From positions 18,503,549-18,567,548 of the forward strand of contig NC_080059.1 of the NCBI RefSeq assembly GCF_026212465.1: a stretch of 64,000 bases of DNA, written 5' to 3'. Under the pieces are notes generated by a model. That model had not been told where the DNA came from. It searched no databases and saw only the letters and a list, made by a program, of their open reading frames with translations. A program made the position numbers and the translations under genes. Source of the DNA: Amaranthus tricolor (lineage: Eukaryota > Streptophyta > Magnoliopsida > Caryophyllales > Amaranthaceae). The first letter of the stretch is position 1. Each line of letters starts with the position of its first letter. Positions 57,677 through 64,000 of the stretch are shown here, piece after piece.

Positions 57677-60600
57677 TCATACAAAGTGATACCTTACATC
57701 TATATGTTTGGTACGAGCATGATGAACCTGGTTTCTAGCCAAATGAATAGCACTTTGGCTATCACAATTCAGATTCACACAATCTTGCTTCAACCCTAAA
57801 TCATCTAGAAGTCCCCTTAACCACAATCCTTCCTTGACTCCTTCTGCCATAGCCATATACTCGGCTTCTGTCGTAGATAGAGCCATTGTAGCTTGTAACA
57901 TTGATCGCCAAATAACTGGAGCCCCATGTATTTTAAACACATAACCAGTAGCAGATCTTCTTTTATCTAAATCACTAGCATAATCCGAGTCAATAAAGCC
58001 GCTTATTTGACATGTATCTCCACCAAAGCATAAACCTTTTTCAATGGTACCTTTTAAGTACCGTAAAATCCATTTTACTGCCTCCCAATGTGCTTTACCT
58101 AGGTTCGCCATAAACCTACTGAAAACACTGACTGCTTGTGAAATGTCTGGACGTGTACATACCATAGCATACATTAAACTGCCAACTGCACTAGCATAAG
58201 GTACATTATCCATGTATGTCTTATCTTCCGCCATAATGGGAGATTGTTTACCGGAGAGCCTAAAATGTGGAGCCAATGGAGTCATCACTGACTTAGCGGC
58301 TTTCATCCCAAACTTTTCAATAACCCGCTCAATGTAGCCTTTTTGACTCAAGAATAATTTCCGATCTGATCTTTCTCTTCTAATCTCCATACCTAGTATT
58401 TTCTTCGCAGCGCCCAAGTCTTTAGTTTCAAACTCTTGACCGAGTTGAATTTTTAACCTATCTATCTCCACCTTGCTCTTAGAAGCAATAAGCATGTCGT
58501 CCACATACAATAAGAGATAAATATAATCACCTCCATGAAGCTTGCGAATGTATACACAACAATCGTAATTACTTCTGAAAAATCCTTGTTTTAACATAAA
58601 AGAATCAAATCGCTTGTACCACTGTCGAGGAGATTGTTTCAATCCATAAAGTGATTTCCTCAAGCGACATACCAAATTCTCTTTACCCTCAACCTTAAAC
58701 CCCTCAGGTTGATACATATAGATTTCCTCATCCAAGTCACCATGTAAGAAGGTTGTCTTCACATCGAGTTGTTCCAGCTCAAGATCTCCATGAGCTACAA
58801 GACTCAACAGCACCCGAATAGATTTGTGTTTTACCACCGGAGAAAATATCTCATTGTAATAAACACCTTCTTTCTGTGCAAACCCCTTGGCCACTAGCCT
58901 AGCCCTAAACCTCACTTTATCTGGCATGGAAGGATCCTCTTTTCTTTTATACACCCACTTACAACCAATAGCAGTCTTTCCCACGGGCAATGGAACTACC
59001 TCCCATGTCTTGTTTTTATGAAGAGATTGCATCTCTTCATCCATAGCAACCAACCAACTCTCTCTATCCTTGTCTTTGATAGCTTGTTTGAAGGTGACCG
59101 GCTCATCATCCTCCACCGAGAGTGCATATTCTACCAAGTTAACCTGCCCGTAATGCCTCAGAGGTTTGTCTGACCCAAACTTTTGAACTGATTTATAATT
59201 CCTCTTTAGCCTAGTGGATGCTAAAGAATCTTGCTGCTGTTGTTGTAATACATGTGCATTATCTTGCTGAATCTCCTCATAATCAAGCTCATCCTCCTCC
59301 TCGTCTTGAGTAACACCCGGATGCTCCATCTGAATATGACTAGAATCTTGTTGGTCTTTAGATTCTATCTCCACCACTTGAGTGTTTTTAGTTATTTCAA
59401 CATCACCATTGTTAGACACCATAGCTTTTGATAAAGCTACAATAGATTTTTCATCAAAGGTCACATCCCTGCTGATCATAAATTTAGAGTCATTTACACT
59501 CCAAAGACGGTAGCCTTGAATTCCTTTTGGATACCCCAAAAAGATTTATTTCTTCGCTCTTTGATCAAGCTTATTATCCTTCACATGATAATAAGCTGTG
59601 CATCCGTAACACTCTAAGCCTCTCGTAATCTGCATGTTCCCCTGACCACACCTTGTAAGGTGTGTCTCCATCTAAATACGAATGTGGGGATCGATTTACT
59701 ATATAACAAGCTGTAGCATCCGATTCTGCCCACCATTCTTTACCTAGCCCAGAATTAGAGCGCATACACCTTGCCTTCTCAAGTAGCGTACGATTCAGTC
59801 TTTCTGCGACTCTATTCTGTTGTGGTGTGTCTCTAACTGTCCAGTGTCTCACAATGCCTTCCTGATCACAAAACTCCTTGAAATCTCCCTCTGTGTATTC
59901 GGTACCATTATCAGACCGAATAGTTTTTAGCTTTCGACCTGTTCTGTTCTCAACCATTGCTCTCCACCGCTTGAAAATGTCGAATACTTCATTCTTATGC
60001 TTAAGAAAATAAATCCAAGCATATCTAGAATAATCATCAACAAATGTAACATGATACTTGGAACCTCCCTTGGAAGCAACTTTAGCCGGACCCCAAACAT
60101 CCGTATGCACATAGTCTAACAATCCTCTGCTTTTGTGCTTGCTTGTAGAGAACTTTACCCTGTGTGCTTTTCCATACACACAATGCTCACAGAATTCCAT
60201 TTGTGGCTTCTTCATGTTCTTCAACAAACCTTGTCCACTAAGCAATGATAGACCCTTTTCTGACATATGCCCAAGGCGCATGTGCCATATCCTGGTGCAT
60301 TCTGTTTGGTCTTTGCTTCCACATATTCCAACTGCTAATTCACTTGTAACAATTGTCCCCAAAAGAGGATAAAGGTTACCGTGACGAATTCCCTTCATCA
60401 CTACCAAGGAACTACGAACAATTTTTAAAACTCCATTCTCCAAGACTATTTTGCAACCATTTTTCTCTAACAACCCAAGAGAAATAAGGTTCTTTCGCAA
60501 TTCTGGGATGTGTCTCACATCCTTCAAGGTTGTTATTGTTCCATCATGCATCTTGACTCGGATAGTACCTAACCCGACAGTCTTACAAGCATGATCGTTT

Positions 60601-60755
60601 CCCATCAAAACAGTACCACCATCTAAACTCTGGTAAGTTGAAAACCACTTCTTGTTTGGGGACATATGGTGAGATGCTCCTGAATCAAGCATCGATTTAC
60701 CAGATATCCCATCGCATGGTTCTGAAATCGAGTAACAATAATCATCCTCTTCATT
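57677..60755 (-). pseudogene. Tork pol: protease, integrase, RT, RNase H (broken)
   Basis: Minus strand. Protease MLDSGASHHMSPNKKWF begins at 60692, with in-frame residues upstream. Integrase: IWHMRLGHMSEKGL, CEHCVYGKAHR, DVWGPAK, RSDNGTEYTEGDF and VAERLNRTLLE keep the zinc and DDE residues. RT catalytic LLLYVDDMLIAS lies near 58495-58530. RNase H has STTEAEYMAMAEGVKEGLWL near 57830-57890 and ends at 57677. Breaks: a frameshift near 59617, where the reading leaves VWSGEHADYERLRV, and an in-frame stop near 59545-59549. The upstream 1-nt frame offset from gag (about 60760) is probably decay rather than programmed shifting, since relatives use one ORF. Confidence 0.9.
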
Positions 60756-61599
60756 TGAGACATAACTTGCCTCTTGTTTTTTCTTGTTGTTTTCCTCTGG
60801 AGTTATCGTTGTTGTTCTTCTTGAATACTACCCTCTTATTTGGGCAATTAGCTTTAAAATGACCAAGCTCACCACATTTGAAAAATGGTCTTTCCGCAAG
60901 AGGTCTAGATTTTCCCTTCCCTCTTACTCTTTCATTGCTCCTTCCTCTATTTACAAACAATACTTGCGCTTGTTCATTGTATTCTCTCCCATTACTAGAC
61001 ATCATTCCACTTGTAGCGACCTTTCGAAGGTCATCTGCTAAAAGCGATGTTCTAATCTCATCCATGGTTAGAGTATCATCCACAAGCATTAATGTTTGAA
61101 CCATATTTTCATATGATTTTGGTAATGAAAGCAATAACATGAGCGCTTGGTCTTCCTCATCAATCTTCACATTAATATCCTTCAAGTCTGATAAAATCTT
61201 ATTAAACTTATTAATATACTCACGGATTGAGGCGCCTTCTTCCATCTTGCATGTATACAATTTGGATTTTAAATAGATCTTGTTTGTTAGAGTTTTCGTC
61301 ATGAAATTGGACTCTAACTTTGACCACACGCCAGCGACCGTTGCTTCTTCATTTACCAAGAAAGCAACATCCCTCTCAAGGCACAAGATTATGGCCGCTC
61401 GTGCTTCAAGATCTAACTCTTCCCAATCCTCATCCTTCGTGTCCTCGGGTTTTCGTTCTTTTCCCGCCAATGCTTTGTGCAACTTTTGTAATATAAACAA
61501 ATTTTTCATTTGCATCCTCCAATAGGAAAAATCATTTTTCCCATTGAATTTTTCAATTTCATATTTCCCAAGTTTTACCGTTCCGCTACTAGATGCCAT
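60751..61599 (-). pseudogene. Tork gag, zinc knuckle damaged
   Basis: Start chosen at 61599 (MASSSGTVKLGKYEIEKFNG), the conserved family N-terminus; the frame is open upstream to 61632. Gag core: FSYWRMQMKNLF, VWSKLESNFMTKTLTNKIYL and REYINKFNKILSDL. The nucleocapsid knuckle reads FFKCGELGHFKANC, so the first cysteine of the CCHC motif is replaced by phenylalanine and zinc binding should fail. The C-terminus is basic and runs off frame before the protease. Confidence 0.88.
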
Positions 61600-61663
61600 T
61601 ATAATTATTTTCAAAATCAAAAATTTTACCACTTAAGATTTTGACGTTGGCTCTGATACCAAT

Positions 61664-62184
<521 letters not shown>

Positions 62185-62376
62185 TTTAATATTTGGAAGA
62201 AATTACAAAACCGGAATAAGGTTTAGGAATTAAAGGTGATTTGAATTAGATAACCAAAGGATTAGGAATTCGAAAAAAAATTTCAGAATAATTAATCGGA
62301 AGATTAAGATTAAGAAATTTGAGCATGTTACCACCTGAAAAACCCAAAACCTCAAAGTTACCACGAGATATTTCCC

Positions 62377-63360
62377 TTATGTTTTTAAGTTTAATAATGT
62401 GCAATATAGTTTAAAACAAACTCATAGAGCTTGCTATGGACGTTTTTCGTAATTATCTCTCTGAAAAGAACTTTAAAGGAGGAAATATAGACAAAAAACT
62501 TTTCATGTTCGAGTTTATGTTGATAATGTTCTTTTTGGTGTTACTCATGAAATATTATGTAAACTGTAAAGAATTTTCAGAGATTGCGCGCATATAATTT
62601 GAAATGATCATAATGAGTGATTTAACTTTCTTTCTTGATCTACAAGTTAAGCAAAATAAACATGGCATCTTTGTTTGTCAAAGAAAATAAGTCAATAACC
62701 TTTTAAAGAAATATAATATGAGTCAATGCAAAATTGTAACCACGCCCATAAGTTTTAGAATAAGTTTAGATCAAGATCTTGAAGGTCAACACTTGGATCA
62801 AAAACCATATTGAGGTATGATTGGATCTCTATTGAATTTAACTGCAAGTCGTCATGAAACCATATTGTGTATGCTTATGCGCAGGATTTGAAGCTAACCC
62901 TAAAGATTCTCATTAAACGAAGTAAAATGTTTTTTAGATATTTAAATGGAATCATAAACTTTGGTTTATGGTATCCTAGTTCTTTTCCTTGGTAGGATAT
63001 TCGGATACAGACTATGCAAGTTACACGTTACATTGAAAAAGTACATCTGAATCATGTCAATTTCTTAGATCTCAAAATCGGCCTCAAAGATATACCAATA
63101 AAATGTAATAATATAAGTGTCAAATGCATAACAAAACAATTTGATTCAACATTCACGTACATAACATATTGAGATACACCATCATTTTATTCATGATCAT
63201 ATTTAAAGAGTTCATTTTATTCATGATCATATTTAAAGAGTTCATATACGTTTATCATTTATTCCCACCCATATCAACTTGTGAATATCTTTGCGGGTCT
63301 TTGAATCTAGAATGCTTCAGTTATATTCATCTGGAAATGGGTATGCTAAATGATAATGCA
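62377..63360 (+). pseudogene. Sirevirus-like RT / RNase H remnant, continuation
   Basis: Continues the copia pol after the MULE insertion: VRVYVDNVLFGVTHEILC near 62506-62560 is the YVDD region (second D replaced by N), then FFLDLQVKQNKHGIFVCQRK near 62629-62685, GMIGSLLNLTASR near 62815-62850, and RNase H scraps. Dense stops. A 35-bp direct repeat (TTCATTTTATTCATGATCATATTTAAAGAG-like, about 63180-63242) lies near the end. Confidence 0.75.
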
Positions 63361-64000
63361 TGATCTTTAGGGGAGCTATATGTTAAAGAATTTTATATGC
63401 ATGACTTGATATTCTTGTTTTTAAGTCTACATATAAATAGCTTCACATAAAGTGCAAAGTTTTATATGCTTATGACTCTTTAATTATTAAAACCTACTTT
63501 AAATTTCAGGAGTTCATTTCTTGTCATCTACTACTATATGTTACAACCCAAAGAAAAATAAAAATAACAAATTAAATTAAACAAAAAAGGTTAATTATGG
63601 AAGTTTGAAATCTTAAGTCTTTTTTTTTCCATAATTACCAATACATGCATTTAGCCTTCAACCCATCACTCAACTTAACATCAATCCCCCCCTATGCCTA
63701 CGCATTTCATTAACCCCTTCAATGCCTTTAACCCCTTTCACACTCTACTTCCTTATTACATATCTTATGTCCTTTTCATTCATTCTTATTCAACCCTTTC
63801 ATACCCGTTTATATTTTCTGTACTCCTACCTTCATATAATACTCCTGCCTATTATTGTTGGTGGGATTGAGGATTAAAGGAGTAGAATTATGAGTGACAA
63901 TGGAAAGTATAAACTTCGAGTTGCATACAACATGATCACGAAACAGGAAGATCATGCAACAAGCTCGAATGGTAAAGACCCGATTTCGTAGAAACTGTGG
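63361..64000. other. Noncoding end of window, possible LTR start at 63539
   Basis: TGTTACAACCC at 63539 followed by AT-rich and then C-rich leader-like sequence resembles the start of a gypsy LTR, but the rest lies outside the window. Nothing else recognised. Confidence 0.3.

Overview
This is nuclear DNA of a flowering plant, most likely a eudicot. Genes are split by introns, the sequence is AT-rich, and nearly everything consists of nested transposable elements of plant-specific lineages: Sirevirus and Tork Ty1/copia, a Tekay-type Ty3/gypsy chromovirus, a Cassandra TRIM, an Ac-like hAT, Mutator-like elements (MULEs) and an L1-type LINE. One host gene is recognisable, a 10-exon homolog of the plant ESCRT protein FREE1/FYVE1 on the minus strand (33411-40893). 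The order cannot be fixed from sequence alone.

Layout. 1-8884: 3' part of a decayed Sirevirus (gag, pol, env-like ORF, several polypurine tracts, 3' LTR). 8885-10135: noncoding, with a detached hAT-type terminus. 10136-24185: an Ac-like hAT transposon whose four-exon transposase frame is intact except that a 10.4-kb Tekay chromovirus (10570-21008, target duplication AGTAG) sits 26 bp after the start codon. That chromovirus carries a Cassandra internal region plus Cassandra LTR exactly between its own 5' LTR and its own primer-binding region, and an extra ORF upstream of gag. 24186-26754: a likely solo LTR and a 57-bp minisatellite. 26755-31410: a very decayed copia element with two secondary insertions. 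31571-31950: LINE scrap. 33411-40893: the FREE1 homolog, with MITE-like insertions and duplications in its introns. 41135-41733: hAT MITE just upstream of that gene. 41811-47690: decayed L1 LINE split by a solo LTR (43461-46742), itself split by a 969-bp hAT MITE with a perfect 8-bp duplication. 47720-63400: a decayed Sirevirus-like copia holding two MULE-type insertions. The larger one (51240-62376) contains a 66-bp-arm hairpin, a solo Tekay LTR, a complete Cassandra, a long TA/GT microsatellite and a Tork copia element on the minus strand.

How it fits together. Several insertion events can be ordered by nesting and target-site duplications: copia, then MULE, then microsatellite, then Tork; hAT, then Tekay; LINE, then LTR element, then hAT MITE. 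All retroelement coding regions carry stops, frameshifts or lost catalytic residues, so none looks autonomous now. The hAT transposase frame and the FREE1 gene are the only two genes whose exons read cleanly throughout. All calls come from reading the sequence; no database search was run.
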